Part shown: one piece after another, positions 47,571-59,400 of the stretch
Position numbering within the stretch: the stretch's first letter is position 1
Layout of the letters: every line of letters starts with the position of its first letter
Source: Lota lota
Taxonomy: Eukaryota > Chordata > Actinopteri > Gadiformes > Lotidae
Direction: 5' to 3'
DNA: 64,000 nt
Assembly (NCBI GenBank): GCA_026745465.1
Contig: JACYXH010000400.1
Coordinates: forward strand, 799,001-863,000
Notes under the pieces: model-generated
The model's database searches: none
What the model saw: only the letters and a program-made list of their open reading frames with translations
Told to the model about the DNA's origin: nothing
Translations under genes and position numbers: made by a program

Positions 47571-48604
47571 AAGCTAAACACCAGGCCAAACACCACACAA
47601 ACACAATGGACACAGGACATAAAGAGCTTCACCGGCCCATACTTAATAAAGCATCTCAGTCAGACTCACATGTTCCACAAGAGGCTCATTTTGAGGGACA
47701 TATTACAACTGATTGTCTCCCTTACTGTGGGCTGACCCACTTCAGGAATAGAGGTAGAGTAAGGTGGACCAGGAAGTAATGTTGTGTGGTCCCCAGCCTG
47801 GAAACAGCAGGGTGGGTTGGTGTGTGACTTACTCAAATTCCTGGGAATAGGAAAGTTTGAGGACAGGAAGACAGAAGGGGCTCTGTAGGTCAGGTAATTC
47901 CCCCACAACGACACTCAGCCTTGGGCAAAAAGGAATTATCTTCTACTGTAACAACTGAAACATGTGTAGCCTACAGTGTGCTAGTCCTCTTGGAGACATT
48001 GTTGTTGTTGTAGCTGTTGTAAATGGGGAACACAGGCTTAAGAGAAGAACGCGTATTCCTTTGTGCTTTATAGGTCCAGTTAGGAATCACAATTGGAGCT
48101 TAACTAAACACACTAAACCCTGCAATTATCACTAATTATTATTTATTTTGGGAGATGTATTATTAACCACTAAGAGGCCTGACTAGGTGTTTACACAGAC
48201 CTGACTAAACAGGTTAAACCCGCTCACTTGTAACATGTCCGTGAAAACTTTGCACAGATCACGATTTGCGGCAAGCAAACAGAAGCGACAATGATCGGTT
48301 TCCAGTACGCTTGGACATGACATGATGCCGTGTATCAAGGCGTGTATCCCTCTTACAAAATAAATAAGTGCACACACAACTTATCACCATGTCATCCTAA
48401 ACTCCACTGACCAGCTGTTTAGCTTGCAAGATATAATAGCCTTCGTCATATTACATATGGATCCAGTGCTGCTGTCTGATGGCATAAGCAAGACCCCAAA
48501 GATTGTAGACATGACTGTAGGCTTCTAAGGAATACGAGTGTACAGTAAAACAAATATATATCAATTCGCAGGTGGCAGACAAGACAAGGCCAATGAGAAA
48601 AAAT

Positions 48605-48670
48605 AAAGGCAAGTAAGTAAGTAAAGCTATATTTATATAGCACTTTTGAAAAAGTGCTTTTTCACATGAC
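48605..48670. mobile_element. fragment of common teleost repeat
   Basis: The motif aagctatatttatatagcac followed by ttttgaaaaagtgctttttcacatga resembles the widely dispersed teleost repeat end tttatttatatagc[ga]ctttt, with an internal short inverted repeat (agcactttt/aaaagtgct). It is a short remnant only. Confidence 0.4.
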
Positions 48671-50168
48671 AAAAAAAAGTGACAGAGAACATAAAAATAA
48701 AATAAAATAAAACACATTAAACAGACAAGAAAACAAAATGGGAATAGAACAGATAAAACTAGGTAGGATAGAGCGAGAGAGAAAGAGACAGGGGGTGGAT
48801 ATATGACAGCTGGCCGCTGATGGTCTAGTCTGGGGCAATTCCTCTGGAGAGGTCACATACATCACACATCTATTACACACAATACTTCCAGTTAAATGCT
48901 TATCCGATTTAGAACACGCGTCATATTATTCAACAAGTGCAGAACAGGCCTAGCTACTGCACCGCGCAGTGATCTAATTAAATGTACATACATCGTGCCA
49001 GTTAGTGAACTGAGTACTTGTTGTGTCGCTACAACACGTTTGCAACACATTGAGCATTACACTTAGGAGAGATCCAGAATGGCTTACAATAACCACATTG
49101 TGCGGAGACCACGCATACAGACGGGGCATAACTCAGGGAGGAAGTTGATGAATGAGAGTCACAGATGAGCAGTGATCTGCTGAGGTCACTGGGGTCCTGT
49201 CTGCCTTTCGCACCCGGGCGAGAGCCAATAAATGTTTTCCTATTAGTTCCCCTGTGTGAACGCTCACACTCACTCATAGAGCCGTGATGTGTCTGACAGA
49301 GACCCTGGTGCAATTAAAGCAGAGAGGGTGTTAACGTGGGCCTGTGGTGAACCTGCCGTTGAATATAGACTTTTTGCAGACAATGTGCGCGTGCGTGTGT
49401 GTGTGTGTGTGTGTGTGTGTCGTACGAAAGGGTTCACTGTCAGACAGCATGACCTCTCTCTCTCCCTCCCTTTACCGTTCTCTCTTTATCTCTCTCTATC
49501 TCCATCGCCGTATTGATGACTGCACGATAAAAAAAATGTTTTTGTTGCCCTGGTTAAATGGCTGATATGTATTACCAGCGTCATAACTATTCATGTAATA
49601 AGTGTAATTTCTGTACTTATTATTATTATTATTAAGTACAGAAACACCATTGTAAACACCATCATTCTCCCTTTTCCCTCTCCCGACTTTCAGTTCATAG
49701 TTGTTTACTGGTTGCAACTCGCTAGTAACTAGGTAATGGGTAATTTACTACGGAGCAAAGTAGAGCTCAGATGTCCACACAAAACCTGGGGCTACGCTAA
49801 CACGCTATTCGCCACAGAGTGACACCACAGAGACGCTAACACACACGTGCACAGAACCGATATGAGGGTTTTTTAAGGTAACTTGAGCGTGTTGACCAAA
49901 AGCTCCAGATGAGCAAAATTAAAATGAAAGCTCAAAGCTGCACATCAATGCGAAAGGGAGGCAAAGTGCAGCTGATGAGTCGCTGTCCAGATTTGCCTGG
50001 CGGGTTTGCATGGGAAATCTGAGGTCAAGAGAGCTGCACAAGCGCACACTTATCTACTGTAGTCACCTATTTGCACGGGGATGCGGCGATGAAACATTCC
50101 TCTGTGCAAACAGTGCAAAGGTAGCAAGCAGCAGAGGCTCGGCCAGTCAAACAATCACCTCTCTTTCT

Positions 50169-50291
<123 letters not shown>

Positions 50292-50494
50292 AACTGGTTT
50301 TATCCATACATTCTCTCCTCTCCCCTCCCGTCCTTGAGTTCCTCCATGTGTGATTCTTTAAAGGCATGTCTTCCTTCCAGCCATTCTGGTTAAACTTCCG
50401 CTGCTGAGCTTAACACAATGAGTCTGATGGATGACCCCTCCCTCGCAGCCTCCCCACAGACCATAACAACACTAAATGTCTCTGTGTCTCTGTG

Positions 50495-50526
<32 letters not shown>

Positions 50527-50644
50527 GCTGATATTCATGCAACTGTCCTGTACCAGCATATGTTCCTTCTCTATGTGCAAAACCATGCCTAAAAGTGCAT
50601 CAAATCCCTGGCTTGCTATTTCTAAAATAGTCCAAAATAAATAC

Positions 50645-50690
50645 CTTTCAGAGACGTGATCTCGTTCTGGATGGACCTAAAGTGGTCCAT
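50645..50690 (-). CDS. plec: plectin alternative first exon 1e
   Basis: The ATG at 50688-50690 gives MDHFRSIQNEITSLK plus one G, then donor gtattt, producing ...NEITSLK|DERDRV. A mammalian plectin head reads MDPSRAIQNEISSLK|DERDRV (isoform 1e as I recall the naming): 11 of 15 residues are identical, with the same length and phase. This is strong evidence of homology even though the exon is tiny and lies 44 kb from exon 2. It shows that the gene's 5' region extends at least this far. The leader upstream contains a gatgaagatgaggatgaag-type repeat. A ~600-bp inverted-repeat arm begins 355 bp further upstream (51045), within the probable promoter region. Confidence 0.9.
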
Positions 50691-52083
50691 CGTGATGAAG
50701 ATGAGGATGAAGATGAAGGATGTGTAATGTATCGATGAGGTGGTCAGGAACGCAGGTGGAAAGTGCCAGTAAGTGCTGCAGTTGTCCGAAAGGCTTCCTG
50801 TATCTGAGTTTAGTTCATTGATACGCTCTGCAGTTCATCTGTGCTCCTGGGCTACTTTACCGCTCTCTTGCTCAACAGAGCTGCTGGGCCAGGGATGGTG
50901 CTGTGTTGTGGGTACTGTAGTACAACACACACGCACATACACACATACAAACACACACACGCTCATTGTCTGTGTGTGTAAAGGAATCTTCTTGGCAATA
51001 GGCTCCACCCCTCTCTCCCCTCCCATTGTACATACCCTCCTTCTCCTCCTGTGCCGGCCACTGTTCCTCCTCCTTCTCCTCTCTGAGTCAAAGCTCTGTC
51101 ACTGTAAAGTTTGGCTGTCCCTGACAACATATGGCGCGTTATCATTACTCTGCAAACCAGGGGCTGCTGCTGCCGCTTCAAACGCACACTGCTGATTCAT
51201 AGCTCAGTACATAAAACGGGAGATACGGTAGAGGAGGAGTGTTTACCCTAGACAAACAAATAGGTGTTTGTTATTCTCAAACACCTAGAGGAAAATCGAA
51301 CAACATGCAGGAGGAAAGCCTCAGAAGTAAGGTAGACAAATTGTTCTATATAGCTTTTTTATGTCTGTATGTCTTTGTTTGGGGAAGAGATTATTTCACG
51401 AAACGCATCATGGGAGACAACCGGTGTTATCGCTGTCTCGAGTGTGTGTGAGTGTGTTAACAGAGTACTAAATCAAAAGCACCACACCCAAAGGATAAAC
51501 TAAACATGGACATTGTAAAGATGAGAACATGCTATGCAGAAACTGCTACAGAATATCATTTTCTTCACTTTTACCCCCCCCCCCCCTCCCTCCCTTCCAG
51601 AAGAAGACAAATGATGACCACACAAAGCAAAATGTCCTGATGTAATGGTTTAGAAAAACATATAATTATGTTGCATATAGGCTTATTTGGGGTTATTTCA
51701 TTCAAAATTAACTCTAGAAAAAAGGTTAAGGGGTACGATTTAGTCCTAAAACCAATCTGGTGTTCATATTGTAGGCATACAAACTGATGTGTTGCTGAGA
51801 AAGAATAAAAACAAATCTCACTAAACCTTCTGTGCCAAAAGCACGCCAAGCATCCAACATATAGAGTTCAACTGAACGCCCTTTTAATGTTCTGATTGAG
51901 CTGCGACAGACAGGGCCAGTCAGCCATCATCAGAGACACTGTCAAAATAGTTTAACGGTAAGCGCACTCAGATACAGAACCCCGGCAGGATAATAAACAG
52001 TGGTCACATACAATGGAAATCGACTAGTCTAAAACACAAATCAGAATGATGCTCAGTAAGTGTTGAATTGCCCTTGGTCTCAC
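50691..52083 (-). other. plec: 1e upstream region
   Basis: The 1e leader and probable promoter. It contains short (CA)n at 50929-50960 and the right arm of the inverted repeat (51045-51650), with a C13 run at 51574-51586. Confidence 0.5.
51045..51650 (+). repeat. right arm of large inverted repeat
   Basis: Reverse complement of 45279-45878 at very high identity. The 70-codon frame of the left arm is present here on the plus strand with the same protein sequence. The arm starts 355 bp upstream (gene direction) of the exon 1e start codon. Possible explanations are two insertions of one young repeat, a recent inverted duplication, or an assembly artefact. A promoter-like tacataaaacgggagatacg string lies in both arms but in opposite directions. 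Confidence 0.9.
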
Positions 52084-52123
52084 CTCCTATCAGAGGGCCA
52101 ACAGAGATATTATTCGCTTGCAT
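52084..52123 (-). CDS. plec: candidate plectin alternative first exon (MQANNIS...)
   Basis: The ATG at 52121-52123 gives MQANNISVGPLIG plus one G before a good donor (GGAG|gtgaga), so splicing would read ...SVGPLIG|DERDRV. The end is reminiscent of mammalian MAGPLP|DERDRV (1f-type start), but over so few residues this is only suggestive. It lies 1.4 kb upstream of exon 1e. A minisatellite (52305-52460) lies about 180 bp upstream of its ATG. Confidence 0.45.
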
Positions 52124-53909
52124 GGTACCTTGCACGTAATTAAATAACGGTTGCACAGATAGAGTTTGACATGTTGTTGGCAGCAGAGAAAGGTGAAGCC
52201 ATTCTGCAGCGGCAAGGAGAATTCCTTGTGAATAATCTTATAGCAGATTTACATAACAGCAGAAAATACATGACATAAAACTGCTCAAGTACTTCTCATT
52301 CAAACTACTCATACATACTACTCCAACATGCTACTCATACATACTGCTAATACATACCTATTCATATTTACTGCTCATACATATTGCTCCTACATACTTA
52401 TTCATATGTACTGCTCATACATACTGCTCATACCTACTGCTCATACATACTGCTAATACACAAAAATGTGCAACAACACAAGTGGACAAAGCCCCGCCGC
52501 CTGATTTGATTGGCCGACACCAGTAGCCCTCTGGGCAGGTACTTTGTCGTACTGACAGGTGTTACTAGCTAGCTGGGAGACGGCAATCAGAGACACCACA
52601 TCATGACTGCGCTCCAGGAATTGCGTTGAGTCCATATGGCTAATGGAATGGCATCATTAATGGCATCATTAATCAACGTGTGACTGCTTGACAACAGAGG
52701 AGGTGACAGAATGAGAGAAAGAGTCCTTTATTGGAACTCACAGCTCAGTAACAGAATGGCTTAATGGATAAAGGCAGATTGTTTGGAAGTATGTCAATGG
52801 TATATCGTACTGGGTTATATCCATTTTTTAAAACCCCTATCCCCAAAACACTGCAGTTTCAGGTTTGGCTATTAACAAAAAGTAACTCGTATAATTAAAC
52901 GAGAGTGCATCCTATAATGTCTGTTTCCAATGTGTCATGAGCTGCTGCGTTCTCTAATGCCACAGGGTGGAAGCAATAATCTGCAAATCCCTCCGTTTCA
53001 TACATAATAAACCCAGTAAGAAATTATAAGGCTACACAGCCTGTTTGAGTAATAGACTAGTGATGGATTATGACCTTTATACACTTGCTATTCATAACTT
53101 GGTGTTAGTAGGATAGGCTTGGACTAAAAGCTGCCTCAAACGGGGTGATTTCGGATTTTAGTCGTTCGCAGACAGGGGCTGTGTCACTTTATTATTCTTT
53201 GTAACTGGCTAACTGGCGTTGATAGTGCTATCTGCCATTTATTTGCCACTGTAGCTACAACTCATGCCACTAGAGGCTGCTAATGGAAGAATATAGTGTA
53301 TACTTATATAGTGCAGGTTTAAGGCCAAAGGCAAGAGAGAAGTTACCCCTCATAAATCTAAATATTGTCCTCTTCTAATAATGTGTGTTTCTTCTTCAAT
53401 CCTCTGGGTATCCGGAGTCCCTAGAGGTTTTTATATTATCATAAAAAACATATATTACCATTTTTTTTCCCACTGTCACAGGTTTATACTGTACAGTTAA
53501 CTGGGGGAGGGCCCTGGGATGAATGAGCATTAAAAGGAAGGAGGTTATTTTGTCCCTGGCTGCCCAGCCTCTTAGCTGGTCTCCAGTTTCTGATGCCAAT
53601 AAAGACTTTCAGCAGGATGCCGTCAATCCACACAATGCTTATCAGCAGACCCTGCCCGTAAAAAAATACTTGAGTTATTTATTATGGTCTGCTTTAGAAA
53701 ATCCCCAAGTTTGTTCTTTTTTGGGGGTTATTTTTGCTTCATAATTACAGCAGATGCCCGTTGTACAGCTAGCTCACTGGCATTCATTTCCTTTCTCTTC
53801 GTGACAATTACACAAACACAGCAATCTGTGTTTAAATATCCCAATACAAAACAGTGATGTACTAAGAACAGTAGCATGTTGCTGGGCCACTCTATGAACA
53901 CACAATTAC
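52124..53909 (-). other. sequence between two candidate first exons
   Basis: This 1.8-kb stretch holds a TACTGCTCATACA-type minisatellite (52305-52460) and otherwise ordinary AT-leaning DNA, with no other coding support. Confidence 0.5.
52305..52460 (+). repeat. minisatellite, unit about 15 bp (tactgctcataca)
   Basis: About ten degenerate copies of a tactgctcatacata-like unit, with variants tactcctacatac and tactgctaatacatac. Confidence 0.9.
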
Positions 53910-54039
53910 CTAGGACCATTGCCAAGTCTCCCTCCTGTAACATCCAGTAGTAGTCCTGGTCCTGCCCTCTTTGGTCCAGCTCAGACCAGTAGCCTCGCAG
54001 CGGGCCGCCAGACAAAACATTCCATTGGCCTAATGTCAT
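53910..54039 (-). CDS. plec: candidate plectin alternative first exon (MTLGQWN...)
   Basis: The ATG at 54037-54039 opens 43 codons (MTLGQWNVLSGGPLRGYWSE ... DQDYYWMLQEGDLAMVL) plus one G before donor gtaatt, giving ...LAMVL|DERDRV. The frame is closed upstream by a stop, with no earlier ATG. Composition is protein-like, with aromatic residues and acidic clusters and no simple repeats. There is a loose similarity in style to the YLY..CC head (RGY, then a hydrophobic end), but I do not claim homology. The donor is only fair (CTAG|gtaatt). Of the unassigned candidates this is the longest. Confidence 0.5.
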
Positions 54040-54647
54040 CCCAGCTGTACACAAATCCCCAGCCCACCGCCTGCTGCATCAGCACGGCTACCAGGCCTGG
54101 TGGAGGTGAACGCACACACGCATTGTTAAAAGTTTAATCCAACTGGCTGTGTGAGGCCCATATACACCAAGGACATGAGATTAGCCATATTTGGTCGATG
54201 AATGTTAGGAAAAACAAGAGAGGATTGTGCAGAGCAAAGCCACCCACAGAAAGGCTCTGGCTTATGGCCCAGATTTTAAGACAAACTCTAACTCTCTAGT
54301 TTTGTGTGGAGAGATCAATCTCTGTGTGCGATCAGCCGAGCAAAACACAGATAACACAGACAAACACATAAAATGTCTGCTTCATCGTACTTTACTGTAT
54401 ACTGCGTGATGACGATGAAGTTTCTGATGACAGCACATAATAACTCTGATACACTGTTTAAAGAAAAAATCATGATAGTAAAACAAACCATCAGAACGAT
54501 TAATTTGTTTTATCCAACATCGACGTAGAACTGATGGATCTAGAACGATCTATACGTACATCATAAGTTATAGCTGAAATGCATTCCCACTAACAGGCAT
54601 GTATGATTTTTGTTCATAGTTGTACAAATGTGTACAAAGCGCGCATA

Positions 54648-54978
54648 TATGAATCCCCTCGCAGTTCCTGGTAAGACCAGTCACACTGCCCAGAGTCACA
54701 CTGTGATTGGCTGGCGATATACTTCTTACTAAACATAACCATCTCTAAGCAAACCGTAATCTGTAATAGTCCACAATTTAGTATCTAAACTTAAACATCT
54801 CTATCCTAAGACCTAAACTTAACTCCATTTTAACCTAATACCTAGACTTAATCATCTCTAACCTAATACCTAAACTTATCCACCGCTAGCCCATCTCTAA
54901 CCTCCCATCGCCAGCCAATCACAGTGCGATTCTGTGCAGCATGGGCGGGTCTTATCAGGAACAGCGGTATGGGATCCA
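54648..54978. mobile_element. foldback/MITE-like element with ~70-bp inverted ends
   Basis: The left end, 54648-54719 (atgaatcccctcgcagttcc ... gtgattggctggcgata), is the imperfect reverse complement of the right end, 54905-54978 (catcgccagccaatcacagt ... tatgggatccat), at roughly 80% identity. The interior holds a minisatellite of about 25-bp units (taacctaatacctaaactta-like, 54775-54900). Inverted ends plus an internal tandem array are typical of non-autonomous DNA transposons. No coding sequence is visible. Confidence 0.8.
54775..54900 (+). repeat. minisatellite inside the foldback element
   Basis: About five degenerate copies of ctaaacttaaccatctctaa-like units, confined between the inverted ends of the 54648-54978 element. 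Confidence 0.85.
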
Positions 54979-55755
54979 TAGCCACGTGCACAGGGCCGTT
55001 CTCGCGTCCTCCTCTAATAGCTATACATTCTGCAGCTGTTCAACTCTCCACAAGGGGACTGGAGTCCCAGACTAGCCCTCCCAGCCAGCCAATTCCTAGA
55101 AGGGAGGTGGAGGGGAACAGAGCATTCTAGCATCTCCACCCAGACCTCCCACAACAATGTTTATGCTGTGTGTGTGCATGGACGAATGTGTGTGTGCATT
55201 TAATGACACTACCCTATTCCCTCCCCAGACAAAATTCTCCCACTCCCCTTTAGATATGCAAAAGCATAACTATCTAAGTAAACAGAACGGGAGATGAGAG
55301 ATGAGAGAGTGAGATGGTTTCACTTTGACTCACATGCTATTTGTAGTAAGGAGTAAACTGGTAAAGATTCTCACACACACGCACACCCACACACACATAC
55401 TTAGACTAGGTCAGAGTTGGAGCTGTAAGATAGCATCACTGGGCTAGGACTTGACCATGACAAATCCCTGAGAAATGGCCCATTTCATATTTATTTCACA
55501 CAAACATATTTGTGTTGCCTGTATGAAACCACCCTTGTGTAATTAACACCATTGTGTTATTGCAAATACCAATACATGGATTAACTGATTACTACTTTGA
55601 TGTTTGTGAGGTTGTTATTTCTAAGCCTAGTGTGTTGTCATGAGCTAACTTGTCCACTAGGAGCTGTGCTTTCTCCGTATGACCACAACACATTTAATAA
55701 AGCAAGAGTGGAACAAATATAAAGACGGAAAGATAGAACATAAATAAGCAGACTG

Positions 55756-55758
55756 ACT

Positions 55759-55804
<46 letters not shown>
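55756..55804 (+). repeat. (CAGA)n tetranucleotide microsatellite
   Basis: About twelve near-perfect CAGA units. Confidence 0.97.
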
Positions 55805-56019
55805 TAGGCGTGAGAGCGTGAGGAATTTAGAAGACGATAATGCATTATGGAAAATTTGCAGCCATCAGTAATTCATTTAACATTTATATATTTACCTGAA
55901 TCAATCAATGGATAGCTACTAAGCATTTCAGTTCAGGGATACGGATGTAACTAAAGTACAGCATGTGTGTGTGCGTGTGTATGCTTCTGTGAGTATGATA
56001 ATGTTTATTTTCTTTAGTT

Positions 56020-56400
56020 TTTTCTTTCTTTCTTTAACCAGGGAAACCTTTTTGGAGGGAGACCTGGCCAAGATAGCACACGAGGTCTAGAGGTTACAAA
56101 ATGATGGCCAAGAGCATGTCAAAACAGACAAGGATCCATTAAGGGAAATGGAGCACCTTAAAGATAGACAAGGGACAACAGATACATACTACAACATCCA
56201 GCTTAGGAATACCAATAACACTCTTCAGTTGCAGAGTTTTTTATCAGGGCTTTGAACTCTCACCGGGAGACAGAATCATTGAGCTGTAGTGTGTTCTGGA
56301 GGTTATCCCATGACTAGGCGCAAAATAGGAGAAAATTGCTCCAAGTTCTAAGCCAATCCTGGGATTGGCTTAGAACTTGCTAGAGTGTGCATAGTCATGT
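56020..56400. mobile_element. dispersed teleost repeat fragment
   Basis: The opening tttaaccagggaaacctttt followed by gagggagacctggccaag resembles a very common teleost dispersed repeat (tttaaccaggaaa...gagacctggccaag). The family name and precise ends cannot be fixed here. The perfect hairpin at 56342-56379 lies at its right side. Confidence 0.55.
56342..56379. repeat. perfect palindrome, 18-bp arms
   Basis: caagttctaagccaatcc and ggattggcttagaacttg are exact reverse complements separated by two bases. It is the longest perfect hairpin I found in the window. Confidence 0.95.
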
Positions 56401-56554
56401 GTCTGTAGTTGCATTTAAACTAGCTAGCAACACCTAATAGATGGCACCGCAACACACACACACACACACACACACACCTCTAGCTCTCCTTAGCTCCATA
56501 TTACCGTTCATCCCTGTTGTCAGAGTGCCCGTGTGTCTTTTTCCATGATGGTCA

Positions 56555-56576
56555 GGTGTGTGTGTGTGTGTGTGTG

Positions 56577-56655
<79 letters not shown>

Positions 56656-56669
56656 GCGTGTGTGTGTGT
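56555..56669 (+). repeat. (TG)n microsatellite
   Basis: About 115 bp of TG with a TAGG break and GCG variants near the right end. An (AC)n run lies 75 bp to the left (56452-56477). Confidence 0.98.
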
Positions 56670-57039
56670 CAGGGGGTTGTGCTACAGGCGCCGGCCTGGC
56701 TACTGTACACCATGCTCTGGTTCCCCACGGGACGGCCGGTGGGACCAAGTCCAGATGTCTGTACGTTCTTTAATTGATTCTTTCATAGGATGTCTCAGCT
56801 TTTCCAGAGCTAATGATGTCTCTGTTTCTTCCTGCCTGGCTCTAATCTACAGCGACCCCATACGTCTCCTCTGATCATGACAGATTAGCTCGCTGGCCAA
56901 TAGGGGTGGACGCTGTTATCCTGTGCCCAATAGTTTGGAAATAGTAGTATTGTTGGTGCCGGTATAACTTAACTTACTCTTAGAAAATGGCTTAATGTTA
57001 ACAACAAATATTATATTCAGTTCTTAGTGTTCTTGTTCT

Positions 57040-57115
57040 CAGGCTAACTTTGAAAGACGCTTTGGATAAAAACATTTGTTAAATTACTTGATGTAAATGT
57101 AAATGTAACTATGTA
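57040..57115. mobile_element. tail of a common teleost repeat
   Basis: The string cgctttggataaaaacattt gttaaattacttgatgtaaatg with repeated tgtaaa units matches the well-known teleost repeat tail tcgctttggataaaagcgtctgctaaatg...aatgtaa, somewhat decayed. Only the tail is recognisable. Confidence 0.65.
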
Positions 57116-58257
57116 AAAGTTGATGTCTCTGATGTAAATGTTTGCGGAGGTTACTTTGTAGGCTTTTTCTTCCTCGTTAAGAACAACCCTTTTTCGGCTG
57201 CAATTTTGTTTTCTCCTCATGAATACCAATCTATTAAGTAAGTATATATCATATTTGAAGTGCAACAATAGTAACCAACTGAACAAAGCATTAACACACT
57301 TTACGAATCTGTTGTGCACTGTTTAGTACCATACACAAAAAATAAAAATTGTCAAACGTGGGTTTAGAAGGGTCATAATTTGGCACAACAACTAACAACT
57401 TCATTTTCACAGAAAGACCAACAAAAAAAGAATTTGTAGGAGAGTTTAGCCCAATTTAAAACATAATTTCATTATAAATTTGTGATGACTACACAAACTC
57501 AAAGTCTCAAAGAACAGCCAACATCCTATTATGGACTGAAACGTATGTACCTCAGAGATAACCTTCGCCGTACATTTTACAATCTGGTTCACCACAGAGC
57601 AGAGGACGACCTTTCTCTGACGTTAAACACAAGTCCAACGGTGGCAAAGTGCAGATACAACAGGAAGGACAAAATTAGCCAGCTGTGATTTTTTACTTGC
57701 CGATAACAAAACAAACACGGGTCATTATTTCCAGTGCTCCTTTTTGACCAACAGGAAAAGGGCCGTCCATGCAACCCGGCAGCAGTCCAACAGGCCCAAG
57801 GGAGTGCAGTCAACAATTGTGTTTTAACACAATGTGTAGCAGATCATCTTCAGAGTAGGTTTTTATCGTTGAAACGAACCAGGCCCTTTATGTAACATTG
57901 GCTCGTTTAAGGACTACTGGAGGAGCCAGGCTCTGTAAGCCCCACCATGTAAGGCCATGGCTTCATTACTAAACAGACCTGCAACCACTGCTGGCCCATG
58001 GAGAGGACTCATTTGTTTCAGCACTGATAGCACGCATCACTTCTCCTGCTGCTGCGTGCCTTGCTGAAGCAGACTAAGCACAATGTTAACAGAGGAGAAG
58101 TTAGCAAGCAATCCTCTTCTGCAAGAGTAGGAGGTCCACATGAACTGAACCAAAGCTTAGAGTCCAATGTGATGAAGATATGGCTATGAGCAAGAAAACT
58201 GTGTGTGAAGTGTGCGTGTGCGCTTGCGCATGTGTGTGTGAGTGTATGCGCATGTTC

Positions 58258-58335
58258 ATGCGCGTGTGTGTGCGTGCCTGTGTGTGTGTGCGTGCCTGTG
58301 TGTGTGTGTGCGTGCCTGTGTGTGTGTGTGTGTGT
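58258..58335 (+). repeat. TG array with regular cgtgcc spacers
   Basis: TGTG runs separated at about 20-bp intervals by cgtgcctg, a higher-order form of the CA/TG repeat. Confidence 0.9.
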
Positions 58336-59059
58336 CGGCATGTGGGGCAGATTCCTGCCATTGTCAGCTGTGTGCGGTGACCTGTCGTGACATTCCGGGC
58401 TCAGGTTGCCCTGGACACCCCCAGACTGCAACACGCTTTAGTTCTCTGTCCTGGGCAGTGACTGGGCTGACAAAAGGAGTGGACACAGTCCAGTGTTTTT
58501 GACTGTGGCACAGAATGTTACAGTTCCCTTGTCTGGTTTAAATCCCAGTTTGTATGGAACGGAAACACTTTCAATGTTTGCTCTTGTCTACGGAAGAATC
58601 GAGAGACTCTTGAAAGGGTATGAGATCTTGAAAGGGTATGAGATGAATAACCAGTGGTATAAAACAAGCCTTCAACAGATGGATTGGCCTCCAGGGCGAA
58701 CAAGGACATATCCCATTGAATGTGTTCACAGTAGCAGACTGCCTCGGATGATACCTCCGTTGCTAAATATTCCATTCCCAAGAAGTGTCATGACCTAATA
58801 CTTTGCTTTCACTAATACATGAACCATGTCTTCCATTACCCTGATGGATCCCTCCCTCCTTCGCACTCTCTCTCTCACTCTCATCCAGATATGGTGTACA
58901 CATTCACATTGAACTATGTCACTAGGGAGGCATGCTGGGAAATGAGGAAGAGGGGATGTTTCCGAACCCCAACCCGATTTCAAGATTAAGAGTTGATGAC
59001 TTCACTGTCATTTTAATAAAACCTTTCCATCCACAGTGTGTTTCGACCTGTTTTGTGTG

Positions 59060-59100
59060 TGGGTGGGTGTGTGTGTGTGTGTGTGGGGGGGGGGGGGGGG
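59060..59100 (+). repeat. (TG)n joined to poly-G
   Basis: gtgtgtgtgtgtgtgtgggg followed by G up to 59100, then ttgtgtggg. Confidence 0.93.
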
Positions 59101-59254
59101 TTGTGTGGGTGTGTGGCTGAGGGTGTGAGTGTGTGTCTGTATGAGTGGGCATAGCAAGTCGCTGTAACTTTTATGGTTTCTGTCATGTGTGTGAGTGAAG
59201 AGTGTGTGCATGTGCAGCTCTTCTATTATTTTAAGCTCCTACTGAAAAACAGCA

Positions 59255-59400
59255 GAGAGACAAAGAGAGGGAAAGAGAAAGAGAAAGAGAGGGAGAGAGA
59301 AAAAAGAGAGAAAGAGAAAGAAAAAGAGAGAGGGAGTCAGCGTCAGAGAAAGACACAGAGAGAGAGAGACAGAATGAGACACAGAGAGAGACAATGCAGA
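59255..59400 (+). repeat. GA-rich purine block
   Basis: Degenerate gagaaagaga/gagacaga units over about 145 bp, responsible for the Arg/Glu/Lys-rich frame on the plus strand. Confidence 0.9.
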
